DNA from: Lysobacterales bacterium
GTDB taxonomy: Bacteria > Pseudomonadota > Gammaproteobacteria > Xanthomonadales > SZUA-5
Length of the DNA stretch: 36,356 nucleotides
Assembly: GCA_022841325.1 (NCBI GenBank)
Contig: JALHRS010000055.1
Location: 1-36,356 of the forward strand
Reading direction: 5' to 3'
Shown here: positions 1-5,961 of the stretch, in pieces
Position numbering within the stretch: position 1 is the first letter of the stretch
How the letters are laid out: each line of letters starts with the position of its first letter
Made by a program: the position numbers and the translations under genes
Notes under the pieces: generated by a model
The model's input: the letters and a program-made list of their open reading frames with translations, nothing else
Database searches by the model: none
What the model was told of the DNA's origin: nothing

Positions 1-51
1 GGCGCGGGGCGCGGGGCGCGGGGCGCGGGGCGCGGGGCGCGGGGCGCGGGG
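1..51. repeat. Heptanucleotide tandem repeat (GGCGCGG)n
   Basis: About seven perfect head-to-tail copies of GGCGCGG start at the first base of the window and stop at a short AT-richer stretch. The array probably continues to the left, so its full length is unknown. No gene covers it. GC-only short tandem repeats like this are prone to slippage and to assembly error. Confidence 0.9.
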
Positions 52-88
52 AAAGGCTAAACCCGCCTGCCCCAGACCTGAGGGGGCG

Positions 89-157
89 GTAGGTCCAGAC
101 TTGTCTGGACGCTTCTTGAGCAGCCGACCAAGAGCGTCCAGACAAGTCTGGACCTAC
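89..157. repeat. REP/SMAG-like inverted doublet, GTCCAGAC family
   Basis: Two hairpins face each other. The left is GTAG followed by the palindrome GTCCAGAC-TT-GTCTGGAC (93-110). The right is GTCCAGAC-AA-GTCTGGAC (136-153) followed by CTAC. The whole 69-nt stretch is an inverted repeat around a ~20-nt spacer. A GTAG head on a hairpin is the known signature of REP elements mobilised by RAYT (TnpA-REP) proteins and of SMAG elements in Stenotrophomonas. No RAYT gene lies in this window. Confidence 0.8.
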
Positions 158-195
158 ACAAGCGCAACCGGGCGCCTCTTCGGTGCTCGGAGACA

Positions 196-217
196 GCGTC
201 CAGACAAATCTGGACCC
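196..217. repeat. Single REP-like hairpin, GTCCAGAC family (diverged)
   Basis: A third copy of the GTCCAGAC palindrome has one mismatch in its right arm (AAATCTGGAC) and ends in CCCAC. Read from the other strand it has a GTGG head instead of GTAG. It stands alone just before the 97-nt element and is probably an orphan or decayed member of the 89-157 family. Confidence 0.6.
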
Positions 218-235
218 ACTTGAGCACGGAACCGG

Positions 236-332
236 CGTCATTGCGACCCCGGGCTTGATCCGGGGGAAGCAATCCAGAAGCAGACCCTCAGAAGCACTGG
301 ATTGCTTCGTCGCTTCGCTCCTCGCAATGACG
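236..332. repeat. 97-nt inverted-repeat element, copy 1
   Basis: The ends are perfect 11-nt inverted repeats (CGTCATTGCGA and its complement). Inside lie a second inverted pair (GAAGCAATCCAG / CTGGATTGCTTC) and a short CCCCGG-CCGGGG hairpin on one side. A second copy of exactly the same length lies at 29606-29702 in the opposite orientation. Repeats of this kind are often mistranslated in databases as small hypothetical proteins. No transposase is present, so if it is mobile it is non-autonomous. Confidence 0.85.
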
Positions 333-597
333 CATCAATCATTTGCTGTGTTGGCTCCTGGAAAACACAGCGTAGCAATCCACGACGCAGGTCACGTTCT
401 CCGAGCCGACGCGGCCACCCTTGATCTCTGGCCACAACAAGGCGGCGCCGCAGCGCGGCGCCCTCCTCCACAGCGATCCGCGATGTGCGCGGCTGTCGTT
501 TGCTCGCGATGCGCCTTGGACCTGGCCTTGCCCCGTGCCCCCTGCCCCTGCCCCGTTTCCGGTTCCCCGTTCCCCATCCTTGACCCGCTCGCCATTC
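333..597. other. Gene-free spacer upstream of the arsenic module
   Basis: No supported gene is seen on either strand. Several open frames cross it, but they run through the repeats and resemble no recognised family. The stretch at 525-580 is strongly pyrimidine-biased (runs of CCCCTGCC and CCGTTCCCC). The promoter of the arsR-like gene must lie near the right end, next to the palindrome at 598-617. Confidence 0.5.
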
Positions 598-617
598 ATA
601 TCTATTATTCTAGATAT
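598..617. promoter_or_regulatory. Operator-like palindrome at the arsR start
   Basis: ATATCTA-TTATTC-TAGATAT is a perfect 7-nt inverted repeat with a 6-nt spacer, AT-rich in an otherwise GC-rich setting. It overlaps the first two bases of the arsR start codon (616). The size and layout fit operators of ArsR/SmtB repressors. A near copy lies at 957-976 before the second gene, which supports a binding site for the encoded regulator. Binding itself is inferred. Confidence 0.7.
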
Positions 618-930
618 GTCGATACAGCACACATCACAGGATGAACTGATGGCCAGGCGCCTGGCCGCGCTGGGCAATCCCTCGCGCCTGCTGCTGCTCC
701 GGGTATTGGTACAGGCTGGCCCCGCCGGACTCTCGGTCGGGCAGATCCAGGAGGCGACCGGCATGGCCTCGTCGACGCAGTTTCATCACCTGTCCATGCT
801 GGTCGACACCGGGATGGTGCAACGCGAGCGTGCCGGCAAGGAAGTCCTCAACCGGGTGCTTTTTTCCGAAGTCCGTGCGATCGCCGAGTACCTGATGAAA
901 GACTGCTGCAAGGGGGTGAGCATGGGCTGA
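616..930 (+). CDS. arsR: ArsR/SmtB-family arsenic-responsive repressor
   Basis: A 104-residue winged-helix repressor of the usual ArsR length. The conserved start of the DNA-binding fold (ALGNPSRLLLLRVL, residues 18-31) and the recognition region (ASSTQFHHLSMLVDTGMV, 51-68) are clear. The start at 616 is chosen because homology begins there; the frame stays open upstream to 421 but that part resembles nothing. The only cysteines are the adjacent pair Cys97-Cys98 near the C-terminus, instead of a motif in the recognition helix. A two-Cys C-terminal site is described for the methylarsenite-selective ArsR of Shewanella putrefaciens, which suits the arsI-like neighbour. The gene likely represses itself and arsI through the palindromes at 598-617 and 957-976. 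No efflux pump, arsC or arsM is nearby. Effector specificity is inference. Confidence 0.9.
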   Translation: MSIQHTSQDELMARRLAALGNPSRLLLLRVLVQAGPAGLSVGQIQEATGMASSTQFHHLSMLVDTGMVQRERAGKEVLNRVLFSEVRAIAEYLMKDCCKGVSMG

Positions 931-956
931 GATCGATCGCTTCTTTTTGCACCAAC

Positions 957-976
957 ATATCTATTTTTCTAGTGAT
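957..976. promoter_or_regulatory. Second operator-like palindrome, upstream of arsI
   Basis: ATATCTATTTTTCTAGTGAT matches the arsR palindrome in its left half and first right-half bases, then diverges by two bases. It lies in the 58-nt gap between arsR and arsI, immediately before the GGAG ribosome-binding site (979-982). It may be a second site for the same repressor, giving arsI its own regulated promoter or a roadblock. Confidence 0.6.
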
Positions 977-988
977 TTGGAGATAACC

Positions 989-1477
989 ATGAAACGCTTC
1001 CACGTACACGTCAGCGTCAGCAGTCTCGACCGTTCCATCCCCTTCTATTCCGCACTCTTCGGCGCGGCCCCCAGCGTGCACAAGCCCGACTACGCCAAAT
1101 GGGTGCTGGAGCAGCCTCAGCTGAACTTTGCGATCTCCATGCGCCCGGGCGCCAAGGCCGGCATCGACCATCTGGGCATCCAGGTCAGCGCGGCCGACGA
1201 ACTGGAAGCGCTGCAGCAGGATCTGGCTGCCGCCGACATCGCCAGCGCCGCGGAGCCTGGCGCCAACTGCTGCTACGCCCGGTCCGACAAGCATTGGCTG
1301 AAGGATCCTGAAGGCATCGTCTGGGAAGCCTTCCACAGCATGGGCGCGGTGGCGACCTATGGCAGCGATGGCGGGCCTGAGGCTCTGGCACAGTCGGACA
1401 TCGAGACTGCAGCGTCTGGCAAAGCCGCGATGACGGCCAAGGCGTCTTGCTGCCCGAGTGCAGCGGCCAGCGCGTGA
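989..1477 (+). CDS. arsI: ArsI/CadI-type C-As lyase (VOC-fold dioxygenase)
   Basis: A 162-residue vicinal-oxygen-chelate protein with the ArsI/CadI start MKRFHVHVSV. The family's Fe(II) ligands are visible as His5, His61 (IDHLGIQV) and Glu113 (VWEAFH). The vicinal pair Cys94-Cys95 (GANCCYARSD) matches the trivalent-organoarsenical site of characterised ArsI. Known ArsI enzymes use O2 to break the C-As bond of methylarsenite and aromatic arsenicals, giving As(III) in the cytoplasm. GGAG six bases before the ATG fixes the start. The C-terminal tail is low-complexity Ala-rich and carries a second CC pair (KASCCPS), perhaps an extra As(III) or metal contact. CadI is the close alternative name, but the arsR partner and CC motif favour ArsI. 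Released As(III) would need an efflux system encoded elsewhere. Confidence 0.88.
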   Translation: MKRFHVHVSVSSLDRSIPFYSALFGAAPSVHKPDYAKWVLEQPQLNFAISMRPGAKAGIDHLGIQVSAADELEALQQDLAAADIASAAEPGANCCYARSDKHWLKDPEGIVWEAFHSMGAVATYGSDGGPEALAQSDIETAASGKAAMTAKASCCPSAAASA

Positions 1478-1487
1478 AACGCCGCCT

Positions 1488-1515
1488 CCGGGCGCGCGCC
1501 TGAGGCCGCGCCCGG
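1488..1515 (+). terminator. GC-rich hairpin after arsI
   Basis: Perfect 9-nt stem CCGGGCGCG / CGCGCCCGG with a 10-nt loop, ten bases after the arsI stop. No T-run follows, so it may work as a weak or factor-assisted terminator or only stabilise the 3' end. Confidence 0.5.
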
Positions 1516-1632
1516 ATCGGCCTGCGCCAGATGCCGGACAAGCCGGGCACACCTGATCTCTCAGCGGCGATTGAACCGATCCGCCCCTGGCTGGCACCTA
1601 ATATGTGACAGCACCCAAACGGCGGCCCGAAC

Positions 1633-2202
1633 GTGCAGCGCAACAGCGAACGAATCCTTGATGAGTACCTGCTCGCCGCGGCACTGACCGGCGACCGGCC
1701 AGCCTGGCAACGGCTGGTGGCCCGCTGGCAACCCAGGCTGTTGCGGCATGCCTGGCGCGTGCTCGGCGATGCCGAAAGAGCCGCCGATGCGGTGCAGGAA
1801 GCCTGGATCGAAATCCTGCGCGGTCTGGCTCGTCTGGATGACCTGGCGGCCTTTCCGGCCTGGGCCTTTCAGATTGTCACGCGACGCTGCCAGCGCCTGT
1901 TCCGACGTTCCGATCAGGCTCGGCGTGCCGCAGAAGCGCAGATGCTCGAAGAGTTCGAGATCGCCAGCGAATCAGACGCAGGCGAAATCCACGCCGACAT
2001 CGATCAGGTCATGGGCGCCTTGCAGCAGCTGCCCGACGCCCAGCGTTCGGTGCTGGCCCTGTTTTATCTGGAAAGCCTGAGCGTGGCTGAAATCGCCGTC
2101 GCTCTGGACGTTCCGCCGGGAACGGTCAAGACCCGGCTCATGCATGCCCGGAACAAGATCCGTGCGCAACTGGAAGGAGCGGGAAATGAGCAAGCTGGAT
2201 GA
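1633..2202 (+). CDS. ECF-type RNA polymerase sigma-70 factor
   Basis: A 189-residue two-domain sigma factor. Region 2 spans about residues 27-95 (DAERAADAVQEAWIEILRG). Region 4 spans about 125-185 (LPDAQRSVLALFYLESLSVAEIA, then GTVKTRLMHARNKI). It would direct RNA polymerase to a small regulon. The start is GTG, with no ATG in frame nearby and no strong ribosome-binding site upstream. Its 3' end overlaps the next gene by 17 nt, so the two are probably translationally coupled, and that membrane protein is the natural candidate regulator. No zinc-finger anti-sigma protein is adjacent. The subgroup and target promoters cannot be told from here. Confidence 0.92.
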   Translation: MQRNSERILDEYLLAAALTGDRPAWQRLVARWQPRLLRHAWRVLGDAERAADAVQEAWIEILRGLARLDDLAAFPAWAFQIVTRRCQRLFRRSDQARRAAEAQMLEEFEIASESDAGEIHADIDQVMGALQQLPDAQRSVLALFYLESLSVAEIAVALDVPPGTVKTRLMHARNKIRAQLEGAGNEQAG

Positions 2203-2554
2203 TCTGATGATGCAGGCCCTGTCCCAGGAAGATCAGGAACTGTTGGCCCGGCATGGAGAGCCTGGCTATTTCGCACAGGCCTTCGGGCTTTTTCGTGGGC
2301 CACTGAGCTGGGTGATCTGGTTGGTCTACGGCTTGATCCTCGCCGCCTCGGCACTGAGCTTCTACGCCTTCTGGCAGGTGTATGTCAGCGTCGATGTCCT
2401 CGGCGCCGTGAAGTGGGCCACCCTCGGTCTGGTGCTGACCCAGATCGTGATGATGGGCAAGGGCTTCATGGCGCAGCATCTGGAAACCGGCCGCATGCTG
2501 CGCGAGATCAAGCGGGTGGAACTGCAGATGTCGTTGCTGCGCGGCAGTCGTTGA
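2186..2554 (+). CDS. Small two-helix membrane protein paired with ECF sigma (DUF6768-like)
   Basis: A 122-residue protein beginning MSKLDDLMMQALSQEDQELL, with a good AAGGAG six bases before the ATG. An N-terminal soluble helix (about 1-40) is followed by two hydrophobic segments (about 46-72 and 78-98) and an amphipathic, charged C-terminal helix (EIKRVELQMSLL). This order resembles DUF6768 proteins encoded beside ECF sigma factors; the family assignment is from memory of pattern and is moderate. It overlaps the sigma gene by 17 nt. A role as membrane-bound modulator of the sigma factor is inferred. It lacks the HxxxCxxC zinc motif of classic anti-sigma factors. Confidence 0.75.
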   Translation: MSKLDDLMMQALSQEDQELLARHGEPGYFAQAFGLFRGPLSWVIWLVYGLILAASALSFYAFWQVYVSVDVLGAVKWATLGLVLTQIVMMGKGFMAQHLETGRMLREIKRVELQMSLLRGSR

Positions 2555-2567
2555 GCCGCACCGAGTG

Positions 2568-2603
2568 CGCCCCGGAGAGCCGGCTCGTGGCCACTCCGGG
2601 GCG
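2568..2603. terminator. Bidirectional hairpin between convergent operons
   Basis: Perfect 10-nt inverted repeat CGCCCCGGAG / CTCCGGGGCG with a 16-nt loop, placed between the plus-strand sigma operon and the minus-strand hydrolase-caspase-MBL operon that ends at 2616. The position suits a shared terminator, although no T-run flanks it. Confidence 0.6.
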
Positions 2604-2615
2604 GTGACGCTGGCC

Positions 2616-3707
2616 TCAAGGCGGTGGCAAGTTCAGCTCCAGGCCGCTGTCAGCGTCACCGAAGCGCGTGCGGTAGTTGAATTCGGCGCGCCAGTCATCG
2701 CGGTCCCACCAGCCGTTGTAGGTGCTGCGCACATTGAAGGCCAATTCCGGCTCGGCATGGCGGCTGTGGCAGATCACGCGGGCGATGGCGACGGCATCAG
2801 GATGCCGAAATCGGGTGCCATCGGTCGAGAACAGCCACAGCGGACAATCGACCGCCTCCACCAGTTCGCGGCTGATGTTGGCCGCCGAACCATGATGCGG
2901 CAGCTTGAAGGCCGACAGCGCCAGCGGCTGCCCATGGCCCAGCCGCACCAGGGCAGCGAGCAGATCGGGGCCCCAGGCGTCAGCACCGAGCAGCACCCGC
3001 TCGCCCTCGTATTCCAGCAGCAGCGCAATGCTGCTGCCGTTGGCCGGGCTGTTGTCGGGCGCCACCGCGGTCTCCGCCAGGGCCTTCAGATCGTCCCGGT
3101 CGTCGAGGCGCGGGGCTTTTGCCGGGCCGTAGGATTCGAGCCCCGACGTCTCCGGCTGCGGTGGCAGCCGACCCTTGCGCACGGCCTCGGCGACGGCCTC
3201 CGCCCAGGCATCCTTGAAAGCGTGCAAGCGTTGCCGCGGTGGCCCGAGCACGGTGAGTTTGAGTCCGCCAGGCAGACTGGATTCGAGCAGGGGCCCCGCC
3301 GCATCCGCGGCCACGGCCTTACCGGCAAACGCCTGATTCCAGGCGCGACTCTCTAGCCAGCGGCCGAAAATCTCGCCTTGTACCGGGCCATAACTTTCCA
3401 GACCGGTGGCCGCCATCTGCAGGTGCGGCCAACCGTTGAACCAGACGTCGGCCAGTTCCAGCCCCGGTATTGGATCAGCGTCGATCAACGCGCTCAGGGT
3501 GCCACCGACATGGTCCTCATCGACATGGCTGATCACCAGCAACTCGATTCTGCGCTGCGCCTCGGGCAGGGCGAGCAGACGCTGCCGCAATGCGCGACCG
3601 GTCTGCGGCGTGCCCATGTCCACCAGCATCCGCCTCACCGGGTCCTTTCCCCATTCAATCCACAGCGCATCACCCTGACGCGCCGGCAGCATCCGCAAAC
3701 TCAACAT
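2616..3707 (-). CDS. ComEC-like MBL-fold metallo-hydrolase
   Basis: A 363-residue soluble metallo-beta-lactamase-fold protein. The metal-binding signature is intact: His61-x-Asp63-x-Asp65-His66 (ISHVDEDHVGG). An Asp follows at 243 (LLGADAW), with the HHGS motif at 271-274 (FKLPHHGSAANIS), all as in the MBL domain of ComEC/Rec2. There are no ComEC membrane segments, so it is a stand-alone cytoplasmic enzyme, plausibly a nuclease or phosphodiesterase. The start overlaps the upstream gene by 7 nt (ATGTTGA); the frame is open for 58 more codons but those lie inside that gene. The heptapeptide GLESYGP occurs twice (about 102-108 and 189-195), which is odd. It is last in the four-gene unit and is probably an effector. 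Substrate unknown. Confidence 0.85.
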   Translation of the reverse strand: MLSLRMLPARQGDALWIEWGKDPVRRMLVDMGTPQTGRALRQRLLALPEAQRRIELLVISHVDEDHVGGTLSALIDADPIPGLELADVWFNGWPHLQMAATGLESYGPVQGEIFGRWLESRAWNQAFAGKAVAADAAGPLLESSLPGGLKLTVLGPPRQRLHAFKDAWAEAVAEAVRKGRLPPQPETSGLESYGPAKAPRLDDRDDLKALAETAVAPDNSPANGSSIALLLEYEGERVLLGADAWGPDLLAALVRLGHGQPLALSAFKLPHHGSAANISRELVEAVDCPLWLFSTDGTRFRHPDAVAIARVICHSRHAEPELAFNVRSTYNGWWDRDDWRAEFNYRTRFGDADSGLELNLPPP

Positions 3708-4783
3708 GCCTGGCTCCGCGTCGTGAAGGTAATCGCACCCCAATCGACCCCGCCGTAACGGTCGCTGAGTTGTGCCAGAGCATCGACGCGGCGCTCGCGC
3801 TCTTTGTTGCCTGGCCAACGTCGCAACAGGTCCAGCAGCAGAGAGTAGCTTTCGGTGAACAGCGGCCGCTGACCAGCACACAAATCGATCAGTTCATCCA
3901 GCAGGCCCGGCGTCGATTGACGACCCGCGTTCAGAGCCAATTGCAGCACGCGCGCGTCGGGCAGCCAGTCGAAGCGCTGTGCCAGATTGTGCAACCAGGA
4001 TTCCAGCCGCTCCAGCCGACCCACGCGCTGCAAAATCAACGCGCCCAGCGTGGCCCCGACCGGATCCTCATACTTGGAGGCCAGCAAATCGGTCGCCTGA
4101 TCAGCCACTTCCAACGCGCTCTGCAGATGCCCCTGCAACAGCATGTGCTGCAAGGTCGAGGCCACCGTGCGCTGCGGGTGGATCAGGGCTCGTAGCTGAT
4201 AGCCCTCGGCGCGCTGCGTCGCCTCGATCAGGCTGTCGGGGCCGGGCATCTGCTGGTGACCTGACTGCGTGGGGAGGGATAGCGTCAGCCGCTCGGATCC
4301 GAGCTGGAACTCGGCCCAGGCAAACTGCCCGGAACGGCCGCGCACATCCCAGCGCTCCGGACCCGCAGCCTCGATGTCGGCGCCCTCCACCCGCAGCAGC
4401 TGCGCACCAGACTCAGCACCGGCAAGCCGCTCGCGGCGACCGGCGCTGCCCGAGCCGCTGCTCATCGGCTGCACCGACTCCATCTGCCGCAGATGCCGGA
4501 TCGATACGCCGCCCACGTCATTGGAGAGGTGTTCGGCCAGGCTGGACTGCGACAGCTCGAAGCGCACCGCTGGCGTGGCGTCTTCGGTCACTTGTACCAA
4601 TCGCGAATGGCGACGCCCGTCTTCCAGCACCGCGTTGACCTGATAGAGCCCCGGGGAGACGTCCAACTCCTGTCCACGACCGATGCGCCCCACCAGATTC
4701 AACTGGCTGTCACGAACTTCGGCGGAGATGATCCCGCCCAGCAGATGGGAATTGGATTGCAAATCGAGTTTGAGCTTGCTCAT
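3701..4783 (-). CDS. Uncharacterised caspase-associated two-domain protein
   Basis: A 360-residue protein of no named family that I recognise. Residues 1-75 look like a small beta-sandwich and resemble the C-terminal ~75 residues of the caspase encoded just upstream: KLDLQ, VRDSQLNLV, SPGLYQV and RLVQV recur in the same order and spacing. Residues ~80-175 are a variable Ser/Gly-rich linker and a further beta region. From ~200 on it is mostly helical (LQHMLLQGHLQSALEVADQ, then KYEDPVGATLGALILQRVGRLERL), like a short alpha-helical repeat scaffold. No catalytic motif is seen. The start shares an ATGA overlap with the caspase gene and the end overlaps the MBL gene by 7 nt. A scaffold or adaptor role between caspase and MBL protein is inferred from the shared domain and gene order. 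Confidence 0.7.
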   Translation of the reverse strand: MSKLKLDLQSNSHLLGGIISAEVRDSQLNLVGRIGRGQELDVSPGLYQVNAVLEDGRRHSRLVQVTEDATPAVRFELSQSSLAEHLSNDVGGVSIRHLRQMESVQPMSSGSGSAGRRERLAGAESGAQLLRVEGADIEAAGPERWDVRGRSGQFAWAEFQLGSERLTLSLPTQSGHQQMPGPDSLIEATQRAEGYQLRALIHPQRTVASTLQHMLLQGHLQSALEVADQATDLLASKYEDPVGATLGALILQRVGRLERLESWLHNLAQRFDWLPDARVLQLALNAGRQSTPGLLDELIDLCAGQRPLFTESYSLLLDLLRRWPGNKERERRVDALAQLSDRYGGVDWGAITFTTRSQAC

Positions 4784-5934
4784 GACACGCGGGCCTCATA
4801 GCGATCGCTCGGCGGCGCCACCTGCACCAGGCGGTGCAGCTCCCGAAATGGCGCCTCAGTGCCGATGTCCATCAGGTACAGACCTGCACGCACATCAGCG
4901 ACTACCGGCCAATCGGCGCGTTTCTCGCAGACCGGATTGAGGGTCTCGTCGCGCAGCGTCAGATGCGACAGCGGTCGAGCTTCAGTCGGTTGCAGATCGA
5001 TCTCCAGACGCGAGTTCGGCACGTCGGGGTAGACATGGAAGATGGCCGGATTGGGCATTCCGGAGACCTCGACGAACTGCTCGACGCCACGTTCATTGGC
5101 CAGTTCGTACACGCGGCTCGGAAGCACATGTGTCAGTCGTGTCAGCGGTACATGCCAGCGATCGACACTGCCATCCGCGCCAGTGGCGGCTCCGGCTTGT
5201 GCAACAGACCACAACAGCGCCTGGCAGAACAGGCTGTGTCCGCCTGGCATGCCGTATGCGGCGGTGCCGGTAATCGCCGCCAACAGCAATGGGCTGGACT
5301 CGACCGCGCCGTGCCGCTCATCCAGCTGGATGCCGCCGATCAATCGCTCGAAACGTCGTTCCACATGCGGCACCTGCCTGCAAACATCGGCAAACCAGAA
5401 CTGGTGCCGAGCTGCCATGGCGTGATTGAAGGCACGATGGATGCTGGTCAGGTCGAGCGCTGCCTGCAACTCGTTGAGCTGATCGGGGCCGGCATAGTCC
5501 TCAAGCAGCAGCAGGGCGCCGCTCTTGCTCAGTTGCACGCCATGGCCGGCAACGTAGACCACGGCGTGATTGTCGCGACGACTCTCGCAAGCGGCACGAA
5601 ACTCCTTCAAAGCCTGGATCACATTGACAGAATTCGCGGCGTGGTTTGCCGGCAACAGGGCCGCCAGCGCTGGCGGGATCGGCTCGCCGGCACTGGGCGA
5701 CAGCAACACCCGCAGGCTGGCCAACGGCGGCAGCGGTGCCAGGTACAACCGGGTCCTGAGCCAGTCCGCGATGGCGGCGGCAGAACCCGCAGCGCTGCTG
5801 AGCTGGCTCAGTTCGGAATCCACGCCGGCGGGCGTCGGCTCGGGCCCATCGGCCAGATGTCGGTATTGGCTGACGCCGATCACCAGCACGTGGGTGCCAG
5901 ATTCAGCCAGGTTTTCCGGAATGATCGAAGGCAC
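4780..5934 (-). CDS. Caspase-like cysteine protease (peptidase C14 fold)
   Basis: A 384-residue protein with an N-terminal caspase fold: the first strand is THVLVIGVSQY (14-24), the catalytic His is His131 (VVYVAGHGV) and the catalytic Cys is Cys185 (FWFADVCRQ). Both are present, so activity is expected. The substrate-binding region continues to about 280. The last ~75 residues form a separate beta-rich module resembling the N-terminus of the next gene product. There is no signal peptide or membrane segment. Translation starts at a GTG preceded by a strong GGGAGGG at 5939-5945, 27 nt after the hydrolase stop. Bacterial caspase homologues often sit in conflict or cell-death systems, where proteolysis is triggered on infection or damage; that role is inferred here. 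What activates it is unknown. Confidence 0.85.
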   Translation of the reverse strand: MPSIIPENLAESGTHVLVIGVSQYRHLADGPEPTPAGVDSELSQLSSAAGSAAAIADWLRTRLYLAPLPPLASLRVLLSPSAGEPIPPALAALLPANHAANSVNVIQALKEFRAACESRRDNHAVVYVAGHGVQLSKSGALLLLEDYAGPDQLNELQAALDLTSIHRAFNHAMAARHQFWFADVCRQVPHVERRFERLIGGIQLDERHGAVESSPLLLAAITGTAAYGMPGGHSLFCQALLWSVAQAGAATGADGSVDRWHVPLTRLTHVLPSRVYELANERGVEQFVEVSGMPNPAIFHVYPDVPNSRLEIDLQPTEARPLSHLTLRDETLNPVCEKRADWPVVADVRAGLYLMDIGTEAPFRELHRLVQVAPPSDRYEARVS

Positions 5935-5961
5935 AACACCCTCCCATGATCTTGATTGCAG

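Noticed and set aside
183..644. 153-residue open frame over the left repeats
   Set aside because: It runs through the 97-nt repeat and yields the peptide pattern typical of that repeat when translated; no ribosome-binding site or domain.
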